Of a stretch of DNA of 64,000 nt, positions 56,433 to 64,000 are shown piece by piece. Numbering within the stretch: the stretch's first letter is position 1; every line of letters starts with the position of its first letter. Source of the stretch: Exiguobacterium sp. TNDT2 (lineage in GTDB: Bacteria; Bacillota; Bacilli; Exiguobacteriales; Exiguobacteriaceae); contig NZ_QLVE01000010.1 of assembly GCF_003331145.1 (NCBI RefSeq), forward strand, positions 18,366-82,365. The letters run 5' to 3'. The translations under genes were made by a program, and so were the position numbers. The notes beneath the pieces are model-generated. The model made no database searches. It had not been told where the DNA came from and saw only the letters and a program-made list of their open reading frames with translations.

Positions 56433-57830
56433 ATGATTTACACAGCAGCCGAAATCAAGCAGGCCGATGAGACGGCACTCCAAAGAGGGATGCCCGCTGA
56501 CGTCTTGATGGAGCGGGCAGCGTCAGCTATGGCGGCGCGCCTGACCTTCCCGCCAAAATCGACCGTACTCGTTGTGTGTGGCGCCGGTAACAACGGGGGA
56601 GACGGCTGGGTCATCGCACGCGAATTGGCGCATCGAGGTCATGCGGTCACCGTCTATGCCCCGTTCGGACAGCCAAAAGCGGAGGAAGCGAAACGGCACG
56701 CGACATACGCCCGAGAGTTTGTCACGGTCACGGATGAGCCACGCGATGCCGATCACATGATCGATGCGTTGTTCGGGGTCGGTTTCCATGGACCAGTCAG
56801 CGGGAAGGCAAGGGACGTCATCACATGGATGCGCGAGCAACAAGCGCCAATCATGGCCGTCGATGTCCCGTCCGGTGTCCCGAGTGACGACGCACTGGCG
56901 TTTGACGGGCACGCGGTCGAGGCAGAAGTGACATTTTCGCTCCATGGCTATAAGCGGAGCACTTTTTTAAAACGGACCGCTCCATATTACGGCAAGGTCG
57001 AGGTCGTTGAGATCGGGTTGCCGCACACGTCAACATGGCGTGTACTGACCGCTTCAGATTTTGACCGTTCCCTGCTCGAGCGGGGAACATACAGTCATAA
57101 AAATACGTACGGGCATGGTCGCCTGATTGGCGGAAGTCGGCATTTGATCGGAGCACCGTTTTTGGCAGGACGGGCGGCGCTCAGGACCGGAATCGGACTG
57201 CTCGATTTGGTCATCCCGAATGAAGCACTTACGCTCGCCTCGATTCTGCCGGAGGCGATGTATTATGAACTTGACGAGTTGCCAGACAAAAACTATGCCG
57301 CGACGGCGATCGGACCGGGCCTCGTCGACGATGCGCGACTTGCTCACCTATGGGAAACTGTAAGCCGTACCGAGGCACCGCTCATCGTGGATGCCGGAGC
57401 ATTGACGAAAGAGCATCTCAAATCGTCAGGACCACTCATACTGACGCCGCATCCGGGTGAATTAGCCCGATTAACGGACAGGTCGGTCGACGAGATCGAA
57501 GCAGATCGCTTTCGGATCGCCTCTGAATTTGCAAAGACGCACGGGGTCCATCTCATCTTGAAAGGGACACATACGCTCGTTGTCAAGCCGGATGGTACCG
57601 GAGCGGTCAATACAGTCGAGGCGTCGGCGCTCGCGAAAGGCGGCAGTGGGGACGTATTGACAGGAATGTTGCTCGCGCTTTGGGCGAGGACGGACCGAAT
57701 CCAACCCGACAAGTCGCCGAATGAGCAAGCCGTGCTTTGGCACGCTCTGGCGGCGAAAGAGGCGAGTAAACAAATTCATCCCGCAAGTATCTTGGCAACC
57801 GATCTTATCGAAGCAATCGGGCGCATTTAA
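56433..57830 (+). CDS. nnrD: Bifunctional NAD(P)H-hydrate epimerase / ADP-dependent dehydratase
   Basis: A 465-residue repair enzyme fusion. The N-terminal YjeF_N epimerase (NnrE, about 1-205) shows VCGAGNNGGDGWVIAREL and VDVPSGV. The C-terminal ribokinase-like dehydratase (NnrD, about 220-465) shows AIGPGL, LTPHPGELARL, LKGTHTLV and KGGSGDVLTGML. Together they restore hydrated NADH and NADPH. AGAGGAGGAG precedes the ATG at 56433. A single-gene unit between two terminators. Confidence 0.95.
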   Translation: MIYTAAEIKQADETALQRGMPADVLMERAASAMAARLTFPPKSTVLVVCGAGNNGGDGWVIARELAHRGHAVTVYAPFGQPKAEEAKRHATYAREFVTVTDEPRDADHMIDALFGVGFHGPVSGKARDVITWMREQQAPIMAVDVPSGVPSDDALAFDGHAVEAEVTFSLHGYKRSTFLKRTAPYYGKVEVVEIGLPHTSTWRVLTASDFDRSLLERGTYSHKNTYGHGRLIGGSRHLIGAPFLAGRAALRTGIGLLDLVIPNEALTLASILPEAMYYELDELPDKNYAATAIGPGLVDDARLAHLWETVSRTEAPLIVDAGALTKEHLKSSGPLILTPHPGELARLTDRSVDEIEADRFRIASEFAKTHGVHLILKGTHTLVVKPDGTGAVNTVEASALAKGGSGDVLTGMLLALWARTDRIQPDKSPNEQAVLWHALAAKEASKQIHPASILATDLIEAIGRI

Positions 57831-57864
57831 AAAGAGGAATCCATGAAGGATTCCTCTTTTTTAA
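57828..57864. terminator. Bidirectional terminator nnrD / HAD nucleotidase
   Basis: Perfect stem of at least 14 bases (57830-57843 with 57849-57862) and an ATGAA loop. A and T runs at the base act as T tracts on either strand. It overlaps the ends of both genes. Confidence 0.9.
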
Positions 57865-58442
57865 ATGGTGATCGAATTTGTCGCCGCGATGTGGCGTACG
57901 ATATGCTGAGCCTCGTTCCAAGAGGTGATTCGTTTTACACCGGTTGGCAGTGGCTTCCGATTATACGGGGCGTCGAACAATAGCACGGGGATCGATGTCT
58001 GTTCGTGGATGGAAATCGCGTTCTCATAACGGTCCTCCATGAACAAGTCGAGCTCGAGCTGTTTGACGACACCGACCTTGTCGTGGCTTCCTGTCATGAT
58101 GAGCGAGTCAAGTGGAAGGTCGTGTTGCCGAATCCACTCCTCGGTAACGGCGCGTACGGCCTCACTCCGAGCCGTGACGTAATGGATGCAGTGGGCCTGA
58201 CGCATGTTCCATAGGACGGTGTTCACTTCAGAGTGGGGAAGTGAGCGTCGATAGATCGCCTCCTCGTGGCCTTGTTCAATCATGAAGCGCCAAAACGCCT
58301 CTTGTGTCATATCGGTATAGGTGTGCAACTCGTATTCGGTCGCTTGATGATAATCGATGGCGTACCCGAGCGCATCGTTCATATAGTGAAAACAACTTTG
58401 CGGATCCGTGACGGTTCCGTCGAGGTCAATTCCAATGTGCAT
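57861..58442 (-). CDS. yqfW: HAD-superfamily 5'-nucleotidase, YqfW-like
   Basis: A 193-residue HAD hydrolase of the 5'(3')-deoxyribonucleotidase group. Motif I is GIDLDGTVTD (nucleophile Asp in IDLDGT), motif II is YVTARSE, and the acidic motif is LFMEDRYENA. Substrate is not known. AAGGAGGGA precedes the ATG. Its promoter appears to lie inside the ispG terminator (58470-58497). Position between zur and ispG matches yqfW of Bacillus. Confidence 0.87.
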   Translation of the reverse strand: MHIGIDLDGTVTDPQSCFHYMNDALGYAIDYHQATEYELHTYTDMTQEAFWRFMIEQGHEEAIYRRSLPHSEVNTVLWNMRQAHCIHYVTARSEAVRAVTEEWIRQHDLPLDSLIMTGSHDKVGVVKQLELDLFMEDRYENAISIHEQTSIPVLLFDAPYNRKPLPTGVKRITSWNEAQHIVRHIAATNSITI

Positions 58443-58469
58443 GTGCGTCCCTCCTTGCTCATAGCCCTT

Positions 58470-58497
58470 ATTGTACCAAAAGCCCGCTCGGTTGCAA
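58470..58497 (-). promoter_or_regulatory. Promoter of yqfW nested in ispG terminator
   Basis: On the minus strand TTGCAA (58492-58497) and TACAAT (58470-58475) with a 16-base spacer. The -35 is the centre of the ispG terminator palindrome and its T tract is in the spacer. Confidence 0.6.
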
Positions 58498-58507
58498 CCG
58501 AGCGGGC
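58482..58507 (-). terminator. Terminator of ispG
   Basis: Perfect palindrome: GCCCGCTCGGTT, GC, AACCGAGCGGGC. On the minus strand TTTTGG follows. It starts 6 bases after the ispG stop codon. Confidence 0.85.
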
Positions 58508-58513
58508 GAAGGA

Positions 58514-59635
58514 TTAGTTAGATTGGTTGGCGAGCTCTTGCTCTTCGAGTTCACGAGCGGCCAATTTTTCGGCGACGATGGCGTCGATTTCTTTTTTCAA
58601 CTCTTCGACCATCGTAGCTTCCGGCACTTTTCGGATGATCTTCCCGTGTCGGAAAAGCAAGCCTTCGTTGCGGGCACCGGCGATGCCGATGTCGGCTTCA
58701 CGGGCCTCACCTGGTCCGTTGACCGCACAGCCAAGGACGGCGACTTTAATGTTGACGTTGATGTTTTGGATATACTCTTCGACTTCTTTGGCAATCGAAA
58801 TCAAGTCGATTTCAATGCGACCACATGTCGGGCATGAGATGAGTGTCGCTGCGTTAGCCGCAAGACCGAACGACTTGAGCACTTCTTTGGCAACTTTAAT
58901 CTCCTCGACCGGATCGTCTGATAGCGAGACGCGGACCGTCGAACCGATTCCGAGCGAGAGAATCGCGCCGAGGCCGGCCGCTGACTTGAGTGATCCCGAG
59001 AAGAGCGGGCCGGATTCCGTGATTCCGACGTGGAGTGGGTAATCGAACGTTTTGGCTGCGAGCGTGTACGCTTCGAGGGCCAAGTTTACGTCAGATGCTT
59101 TGAGCGAGATGATCGTGTTATAGAAGCCAAGATCTTCTAAAATTTTGACGTGGTGCATGGCACTCTCGACCATCCCTTGGGCTGTCGGGTAACCGTATTT
59201 CTCGAGGAATTGCTTTTCGAGCGAGCCGGCGTTGACACCGATGCGAATCGGGATGCCTTTCGCTTTGGCGGCATTGACGACCGCTTCGACTTTCTCACGG
59301 CGGCCGATGTTACCCGGGTTGATGCGAATCTTATCGACACCGCTCTCAATTGCTTTAAGTGCTAATTTATAGTCGAAGTGAATATCGACGACGAGCGGGA
59401 TATTGATGCGGCTCTTGATTTCAGCGAGGGCATCGGCCGCACGCTCGTCAGGACAAGCGACGCGGACGACTTGGCAGCCCGCTTCTTCGAGACGCAAGAT
59501 CTCAGCGACAGTCGCTTCGACGTCATGAGTTTTCGTTGTCGTCATCGATTGGATGACGACTTCGTTCGATCCACCGATAATGAGGTTACCGACACGGATT
59601 GGACGGGTTAAAGAACGATGTAAAATTTCTGACAT
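58514..59635 (-). CDS. ispG: 4-hydroxy-3-methylbut-2-en-1-yl diphosphate synthase
   Basis: A 373-residue MEP-pathway enzyme with a TIM barrel and a C-terminal [4Fe-4S] domain. Cluster cysteines are in ISCPTCGR and [20 protein letters not shown] and [11 protein letters not shown] mark the barrel. The ATG at 59635 stands 9 bases after AAGGAG and matches the family start. The open frame upstream to 59725 is not supported. ispH, the next enzyme, lies at 43.5 kb. Confidence 0.96.
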   Translation of the reverse strand: MSEILHRSLTRPIRVGNLIIGGSNEVVIQSMTTTKTHDVEATVAEILRLEEAGCQVVRVACPDERAADALAEIKSRINIPLVVDIHFDYKLALKAIESGVDKIRINPGNIGRREKVEAVVNAAKAKGIPIRIGVNAGSLEKQFLEKYGYPTAQGMVESAMHHVKILEDLGFYNTIISLKASDVNLALEAYTLAAKTFDYPLHVGITESGPLFSGSLKSAAGLGAILSLGIGSTVRVSLSDDPVEEIKVAKEVLKSFGLAANAATLISCPTCGRIEIDLISIAKEVEEYIQNINVNIKVAVLGCAVNGPGEAREADIGIAGARNEGLLFRHGKIIRKVPEATMVEELKKEIDAIVAEKLAARELEEQELANQSN

Positions 59636-59787
59636 ATACGTAATCTCCTTCTTTTGGAAAGGTTCCAATCGATATAAGATGGTTAGTTTCCTTCTTATCA
59701 TAACGAAATGTTTGTGAAAAAGCACCCGGCAAGCGCTTGATCAGTGTGCTCTTACAAAACGCTAACGTTATCTTAACAGATGCTTCA

Positions 59788-59815
59788 TAATTTTCCACCG
59801 TCTGAGGACCGATAT
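59788..59815 (+). promoter_or_regulatory. SigD-like promoter of chemoreceptor gene
   Basis: The -10 CCGATAT (59809-59815) is a full match to the motility sigma consensus. TAAT (59788-59791) stands in the place of the TAAA -35 box, with N16 before ACCGATAT (consensus N15). The chemoreceptor start codon is about 38 bases downstream. Confidence 0.6.
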
Positions 59816-59852
59816 ATAGGAAGAAATGACCCGTGAAAAGGTGGAATGCTTA

Positions 59853-61538
59853 ATGGTGAAACGATTTAAAAAATTCTGGAGCAGGAATCGACGGTCAGAG
59901 AGGACAATGAGTCGACGCTTGCTATGGACGTTGATGCCCGTCATGCTCGTCCTCTTTTTAACGGCATTCGGATGGTTTGCTTTAAAGGCAGAACAGTTAT
60001 TGACAAGCGAAGTCGAAAAGAGGCTTCATCGGGAAGCGACGGTCATACGAGAAACGGTCAAGACGACGTATGGAGCCTATATCACAAATGAAAAAGTGCT
60101 GAACCGAGCTTTGAAGTCGATGTATATGCAACAGGCTTCTATTTTATCCGCTGACGGTCTAGAGGCCAGTCAGTATTTATTGCGTGATAATGAAGTCGAA
60201 CAATTGAGTGGTCGACAAATCAAAGATCGTTTTGTAAATCGTCCGGACGAAATCATAGCAAATGACGTAAATGTCAGTGAGCAGTCGGATGTATTTATTG
60301 TAACGGTACCGATTCCTGAGCTGAAGGCTCACTATGCGATTGTCGTCACGAAACAATCCGTATTGGGGACGATGTGGAACTTACGAGAGCTCGTTTTCAT
60401 CGCCATCACCGTCATGCTGGTCATGATGATTGGCTTATTCTCGTTCATGATCCGCCGGGAAATCAAACCGTTGACGGCATTTGCGGTACGGCTTCGTGAA
60501 TCAGTGGCCACGCGGTCGTTCTCAGAGGTCGAACTTCACGCCAAATCGTTTGAAATGCGAAGTTTGGAACGAGAGTACAATACGTTTATCGGATTATGGA
60601 AACGTTCGTTGTTAACGATGCTCGAGACGTCGACCGCCTTTGAATCAAGCCTTCCGGTGTTTATGCAACAACTTGAAGCGAATCAACATCAAGTGACGGG
60701 GTTCAAGCAAGTTGCCGCTACCGTCGCATCGACGAGTCAATCTTATCAGTCGTTCACGACTGAATCGACACATCGCTTTACGGATTTGGCGGGCAACGTC
60801 GGTTCGCTCGAACAAGAGATTAGTTCAATTGATCAGCGAGCGGAGGCATTAAAACAGACGATCACGACAGAGATTGAATCGTTCTCGATCGTCAAAGGAG
60901 CCAGCGATCGATTCGCAAGAAAAGCGAGTGCGGTTCAAAACCGCTTGCTTGAAAGTGAAGCAACATCAGAACAGGCGGATGAAGCGCTTCAGAAAATTTT
61001 ATCCGTCGCTGCTTCGACAAAGATGTTGGCACTCAATGCGTCAATTGAAGCGGCACGAGCTGGAGAACATGGGAAAGGGTTTGCCGTAGTCGCCCATGAG
61101 GTCGGACAATTGGCCAAAATCACGAATGAATCGACCTTGTCGGCTGTGTCGGCAATTGAAGCTATTCGATTGGAACGAGCAGAAATCTTTAATGAGATGA
61201 AACGCTTTGAAGAAGATATTGTACATTTAGGCGAGACGTTGCAACGTGTTGAAGAAGGGATTGAAACCATCGATTTAGAAGTGAGAAGGCAGATGACTCA
61301 GTTCCAATCGGTCACTGAACAAACGACCGCCACCGGACATCAGTTACTTCACATGGCTGAAGCGAATGAACAGTTAAAAGAGATTGGTGTGGCACTTGAG
61401 CGAAAATTAGACGAATTATATGAAGGGGTCGAAGTTTGGTCAGACGTGCAACAGACGTTACAAGGCGCCGGGACGGACCTGGGTAAGCAAAGTAAACGAT
61501 TACAAGAAGTGTTGTCTGACTTGGCACCGACGTTATAA
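59853..61538 (+). CDS. Divergent methyl-accepting chemotaxis-type protein
   Basis: A 561-residue membrane receptor. Helix 1 at about 22-43, an extracellular domain of about 140 residues (single-Cache-like), helix 2 at about 185-207, a possible degenerate HAMP, then a long coiled coil. The tip reads [36 protein letters not shown] in outline, with STKM replacing the usual QTNL and Gly replacing Arg in EVR. This may alter coupling to CheA/CheW. AAGGTGG precedes the ATG at 59853. The promoter looks SigD-like. Confidence 0.85.
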   Translation: MVKRFKKFWSRNRRSERTMSRRLLWTLMPVMLVLFLTAFGWFALKAEQLLTSEVEKRLHREATVIRETVKTTYGAYITNEKVLNRALKSMYMQQASILSADGLEASQYLLRDNEVEQLSGRQIKDRFVNRPDEIIANDVNVSEQSDVFIVTVPIPELKAHYAIVVTKQSVLGTMWNLRELVFIAITVMLVMMIGLFSFMIRREIKPLTAFAVRLRESVATRSFSEVELHAKSFEMRSLEREYNTFIGLWKRSLLTMLETSTAFESSLPVFMQQLEANQHQVTGFKQVAATVASTSQSYQSFTTESTHRFTDLAGNVGSLEQEISSIDQRAEALKQTITTEIESFSIVKGASDRFARKASAVQNRLLESEATSEQADEALQKILSVAASTKMLALNASIEAARAGEHGKGFAVVAHEVGQLAKITNESTLSAVSAIEAIRLERAEIFNEMKRFEEDIVHLGETLQRVEEGIETIDLEVRRQMTQFQSVTEQTTATGHQLLHMAEANEQLKEIGVALERKLDELYEGVEVWSDVQQTLQGAGTDLGKQSKRLQEVLSDLAPTL

Positions 61539-61539
61539 T

Positions 61540-61572
61540 AACCGGATCAACGCATGTGTGCGTTGTCCGGTT
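61540..61572. terminator. Terminator of the chemoreceptor gene
   Basis: Long hairpin AACCGGA...TCCGGTT with inner CAACGCA/TGCGTTG, one bulge and a TGTG loop, followed by seven Ts. It overlaps the last codons of the convergent membrane protein gene. Confidence 0.85.
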
Positions 61573-62023
61573 TTTTTGATGCCCTTGATTTGACGGGAAT
61601 GTGACGCAACGGAATAGTTAAATAGATAAATGTCATGAGAACACCAAGCCAAGTCAATGAGGGCGCGGCATGGTACAAGACGATTAGGAAAAGGACTGGG
61701 ATCATCGTCATCGCGACTGCGTACGGCCAAGCCTGGCGATACGGCCATGTTCGTTTCGTGAGCCATCTCGTGACGAGTTGGACGAGGATGGCGCTGAACG
61801 CGACGAACCCCATATAGAAGAAGAAGATGGCGAAGCCGTGTAAAAAGAGCCACATCGGCCAAAAGAAATCGGGTTGTAATACGATGTAATCGAGCACCGT
61901 GACCACAAGCGTCAAGATGAGACTCGCCAACATATAGGCGTGGAGCGGTGCCAAGCGGAGACGTAACGCTTGCTTGGACGGGTAAAGGCTATGGCGGATA
62001 AACTGAATCGTTGTCTTGAACAT
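61547..62023 (-). CDS. Small multi-pass membrane protein of unknown function
   Basis: A 158-residue protein with four or five hydrophobic segments and a basic tail (KSRASKKPDNAHMR). The N terminus FIRHSLYPSKQALRLRLAPL loosely recalls DUF1189 membrane proteins, but I would not rely on it. The ATG at 62023 has GGAG about 9 bases upstream; the ORF is open further to 62071. The final codons form one arm of the chemoreceptor terminator. No partner gene suggests a role. Confidence 0.72.
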   Translation of the reverse strand: MFKTTIQFIRHSLYPSKQALRLRLAPLHAYMLASLILTLVVTVLDYIVLQPDFFWPMWLFLHGFAIFFFYMGFVAFSAILVQLVTRWLTKRTWPYRQAWPYAVAMTMIPVLFLIVLYHAAPSLTWLGVLMTFIYLTIPLRHIPVKSRASKKPDNAHMR

Positions 62024-62090
62024 AAAAAGGAACTCCAATCTGTTATAGTACAAAACTAGAAAAACAAACAAAAATCATACAGTGGTTTAA

Positions 62091-62118
62091 TAAAACCTTA
62101 ACATTAAACCTGTTTACA
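62091..62118 (+). repeat. Direct repeats upstream of the phosphate cotransporter gene
   Basis: TAAAACCT (62091-62098) and TAAACCT (62105-62111), each followed by an ACA-containing hexamer: TTAACA (62098-62103) and TTTACA (62113-62118). TT(A/T)ACA hexamers recall PhoP boxes, though the spacing is not the usual 5-base type. A tentative -10 CATAAT is at 62138-62143. Confidence 0.4.
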
Positions 62119-62204
62119 GCGAATGGATGATGCAGGCATAATAAGTAGGGCAATAAAAACCAAGAAAACACAACTAATTCACAATCAAAAGGAGTACAAA
62201 AATC

Positions 62205-63848
62205 GTGGAATACAATTTGCAAGAAATGTTATTCATGTTTTTTGGAGGATTAGGGATCTTCCTCTTCGGTATCAAATCGATGGGAGACGGCCTCCAAAAG
62301 TCAGCAGGTAACCGTCTGCGCGACATCCTTGATAAGTATACATCGAATCCGTTCCTCGGGGTACTAGCCGGGATTATCGTAACGATCTTAATTCAATCAT
62401 CGTCAGGTACGACGGTCATCACGGTCGGTCTTGTCAGTGCCGGCTTCATGACACTTCGTCAAGCAATCGGGGTCATCATGGGAGCAAACATCGGTACGAC
62501 GGTGACGGCGTTCATCATTGGTTTCGACGTCGGTGCCTACGCGTTGCCGATTATCGCGATTGGTGCAATTCTCCTGTTCTTCTTTAAAAAAGAGAAGTTG
62601 CAACATTTAGGTCAAATCTTCTTCGGATTCGGGATGCTGTTTTATGGTCTTGAACTCATGGGAGGCGGGATGAAGCCGCTCCGTTCAAGCGAATACTTCA
62701 TCGACTTGACGCAATCGATGAGTGACAACCCGTTCCTCGGTGTCATCGTCGGTACGGTCTTCACGGTCATCGTCCAGTCGTCTTCTGCGACAATCGGAAT
62801 TTTGCAAGAATTATATGCGGGTGGGTCGATTCAACTCGACGCCGCACTCCCGGTCTTGTTCGGGGACAACATCGGGACAACGATTACAGCGGTACTCGCT
62901 TCAATCGGTGCTTCGGTCGCAGCGCGTCGTGCGGCAGCAGCCCACGTCATCTTTAACTTGATCGGAACAACGATCTTCATGATTTTGTTGATTCCGTTCA
63001 CACAATATATTTACTGGATCACAAATCTTTTAGCAATCGAAGACAAGATGCAAATCGCTTTCGCTCACGGGACGTTCAACGTTGTCAACACGTTCATCCA
63101 GTTCTGGTTCATTGGAACGATCGCATGGATCGTGACGAAGTTCGTACCAGGCGAAGATTCAATCGTCGATACGAAAGCACAGCATTTGGATCCGATCTTC
63201 ATCCAACAGTCACCATCGATTGCCGTCGAACAAGCGAAGTTTGAAGTCATCCGCATGGGTGATTTCGCGAAACTTGGCCTTGATGAGGCGCGTAACTACA
63301 TGACGACTGGTGATAAAAAACATGCCGAGAAGTCAGCGCATATCGAAGAGGCGCTCAACTCGCTCAACTCGAAAATCACAGATTATCTTGTGAAGCTGGC
63401 TGCTGTCGATTTGACGGAACAAGAATCACAAGAACATAAGACGCTCATGCATGCGATCAATGATATTGAACGAATCGGTGACCACGTTGAAAACATCATC
63501 GAGTTGATTGATTATAAAACGGCGACACGGGTCAATCTCTCGGCCGACGCTCAAAAAGAGTTGACGGAGATGTATGATTTGACTCGTGCCACGCTTGAGA
63601 AATCGCTTCAAACGCTCGCGAGCGGCGACATGGTCGAAGCGCGTCAAGTCATCGAGATGGAAGCGAAACTCGACATGTTGGAACGTCAATTCCGTAAAAA
63701 TCACGTCGTCCGCTTGAACACAGGCGAGTGTGACGGTCAAGCCGGGATGTTCTTCGTCGACATGCTCTCGAACTTGGAGCGCATTGGTGACCACGCGATG
63801 AACATCACCGAAATCACGCTTGAAGATGCAAACGAGGGAATCGTGTAA
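62205..63848 (+). CDS. nptA: Na+/phosphate cotransporter family protein with PhoU-like domain
   Basis: A 547-residue membrane protein. Two Na/Pi cotransporter repeats carry the QSSS motifs: LIQSSSGTTVITVGL near 60 and VQSSSATIGILQ near 190. NIGTTVTAFI and NIGTTITAVL are the paired re-entrant parts. A C-terminal PhoU-like helical domain runs from about 335 to 547 (INDIERIGDHVENI, LSNLERIGDHAMNI). The GTG start has AAAAGGAG upstream. Predicted to import phosphate with sodium. Confidence 0.92.
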   Translation: MEYNLQEMLFMFFGGLGIFLFGIKSMGDGLQKSAGNRLRDILDKYTSNPFLGVLAGIIVTILIQSSSGTTVITVGLVSAGFMTLRQAIGVIMGANIGTTVTAFIIGFDVGAYALPIIAIGAILLFFFKKEKLQHLGQIFFGFGMLFYGLELMGGGMKPLRSSEYFIDLTQSMSDNPFLGVIVGTVFTVIVQSSSATIGILQELYAGGSIQLDAALPVLFGDNIGTTITAVLASIGASVAARRAAAAHVIFNLIGTTIFMILLIPFTQYIYWITNLLAIEDKMQIAFAHGTFNVVNTFIQFWFIGTIAWIVTKFVPGEDSIVDTKAQHLDPIFIQQSPSIAVEQAKFEVIRMGDFAKLGLDEARNYMTTGDKKHAEKSAHIEEALNSLNSKITDYLVKLAAVDLTEQESQEHKTLMHAINDIERIGDHVENIIELIDYKTATRVNLSADAQKELTEMYDLTRATLEKSLQTLASGDMVEARQVIEMEAKLDMLERQFRKNHVVRLNTGECDGQAGMFFVDMLSNLERIGDHAMNITEITLEDANEGIV

Positions 63849-63856
63849 TCGAATGG

Positions 63857-63884
63857 TCTCTCTGGCTCAAATGAGCCAGAGGGG
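63857..63884 (+). terminator. Terminator of nptA
   Basis: 9-base perfect core TCTGGCTCA/TGAGCCAGA extended by G-U pairs, AA loop, then C and eight Ts. Confidence 0.88.
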
Positions 63885-63908
63885 CTTTTTTTTAGATGTG
63901 ACTTTTGA

Positions 63909-63937
63909 TTGACAGTGACGCCTGCATTCAGTATATT
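63909..63937 (+). promoter_or_regulatory. SigA promoter of tRNA-Met
   Basis: TTGACA (63909-63914), 17 bases, TATATT (63932-63937). A near-consensus promoter about 20 bases before the tRNA 5' end. The -10 lies in a small inverted repeat CAGTA...TACTG. Confidence 0.88.
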
Positions 63938-63955
63938 ATTACTGTATAACAACGT

Positions 63956-64000
63956 GGCGGTGTAGCTCAGCTGGCTAGAGCGTACGGTTCATACCCGTGA
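63956..64000 (+). tRNA. tRNA-Met (elongator, CAT anticodon), 3' part outside window
   Basis: The acceptor 5' strand GGCGGTG, the D arm GCTC...GAGC, and the anticodon stem TACGG/CCGTG with loop TTCATAC are seen, up to the window end. Anticodon CAT is at 63990-63992. The sequence matches the Bacillus elongator tRNA-Met as far as it goes. It may be the first of a tRNA cluster beyond the window. Confidence 0.93.

Overview
The window is a chromosomal segment from a low- to mid-GC member of the Bacillales. The proteins, the SigA-type promoters, the CIRCE element and the glycyl T-box are all of the Bacillus kind. The order largely follows the Bacillus subtilis yqeN to yqfY region: holA, rpsT, lepA, hemW, hrcA-grpE-dnaK-dnaJ-prmA-rsmE, rpsU-yqeY, nfeD-floA, phoH-pgpH-ybeY-dgkA-era-recO-glyQS-ccpN-yqfL-dnaG-sigA-cccA-trmK-yqfO-ispH-cshB-nfo-zur-yqfW-ispG. 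The sporulation genes that interrupt this order in Bacillus (gpr and spoIIP near rpsT, yqfC and yqfD before phoH) are missing. Together with the base composition and frequent GTC/CTC codons this suggests a non-sporing relative such as Exiguobacterium. That genus call is inference from recalled synteny, not from a search.

Layout. 1-3.8 kb: holA (cut by the window edge), a GNAT acetyltransferase, rpsT, lepA. 3.9-7.3 kb: an inserted serine-biosynthesis block serC-serA-DUF1015. 7.3-15.7 kb: hemW, a UPF0637 gene, then the HrcA/CIRCE heat-shock operon running into prmA and rsmE. 15.8-24.7 kb: accessory block with a 1219-residue secreted subtilase, the yrrT-luxS-mccA-mccB operon for recycling homocysteine to cysteine, rarD and deoC. 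24.8-33.3 kb: rpsU-yqeY, the membrane-organising nfeD-floA pair, and phoH-pgpH-ybeY-dgkA-era-recO. 33.3-41.5 kb: T-box-controlled glyQS, the ccpN-yqfL regulators of gluconeogenesis, dnaG-sigA, and cytochrome c cccA. 41.6-50.2 kb: trmK, a Nif3-like gene, ispH, an orphan histidine kinase with a membrane-anchored sugar-binding-type protein, cshB, nfo, and a small zinc-knuckle protein. 50.2-59.6 kb: xapX, ppk-ppx, the zinc-uptake operon adcC-adcB-zur with a Zur-like box, nnrE/nnrD, a HAD nucleotidase, ispG. 59.8-64 kb: a divergent chemoreceptor behind a SigD-like promoter, a small membrane protein, a Na+/phosphate cotransporter, and the 5' part of an elongator tRNA-Met with its promoter.

Most of the window is conserved housekeeping DNA. 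I saw no insertion sequence, prophage, CRISPR array, defence island, rRNA or replication origin. The parts most worth a second look are the kinase/binding-protein pair without a transporter or response regulator (44.5-47.2 kb), the DUF1015 gene tied to serC-serA, the degenerate HNH-like protein beside nfo, the divergent chemoreceptor, and a promoter that seems to lie inside the ispG terminator. I did not find anything I would call a clearly new system.

Many start codons were chosen by Shine-Dalgarno position rather than by the longest reading frame. Several are TTG or GTG (subtilase, dnaG, cshB, yqfL, phoH, ppx, hrcA, dnaJ, rpsU).
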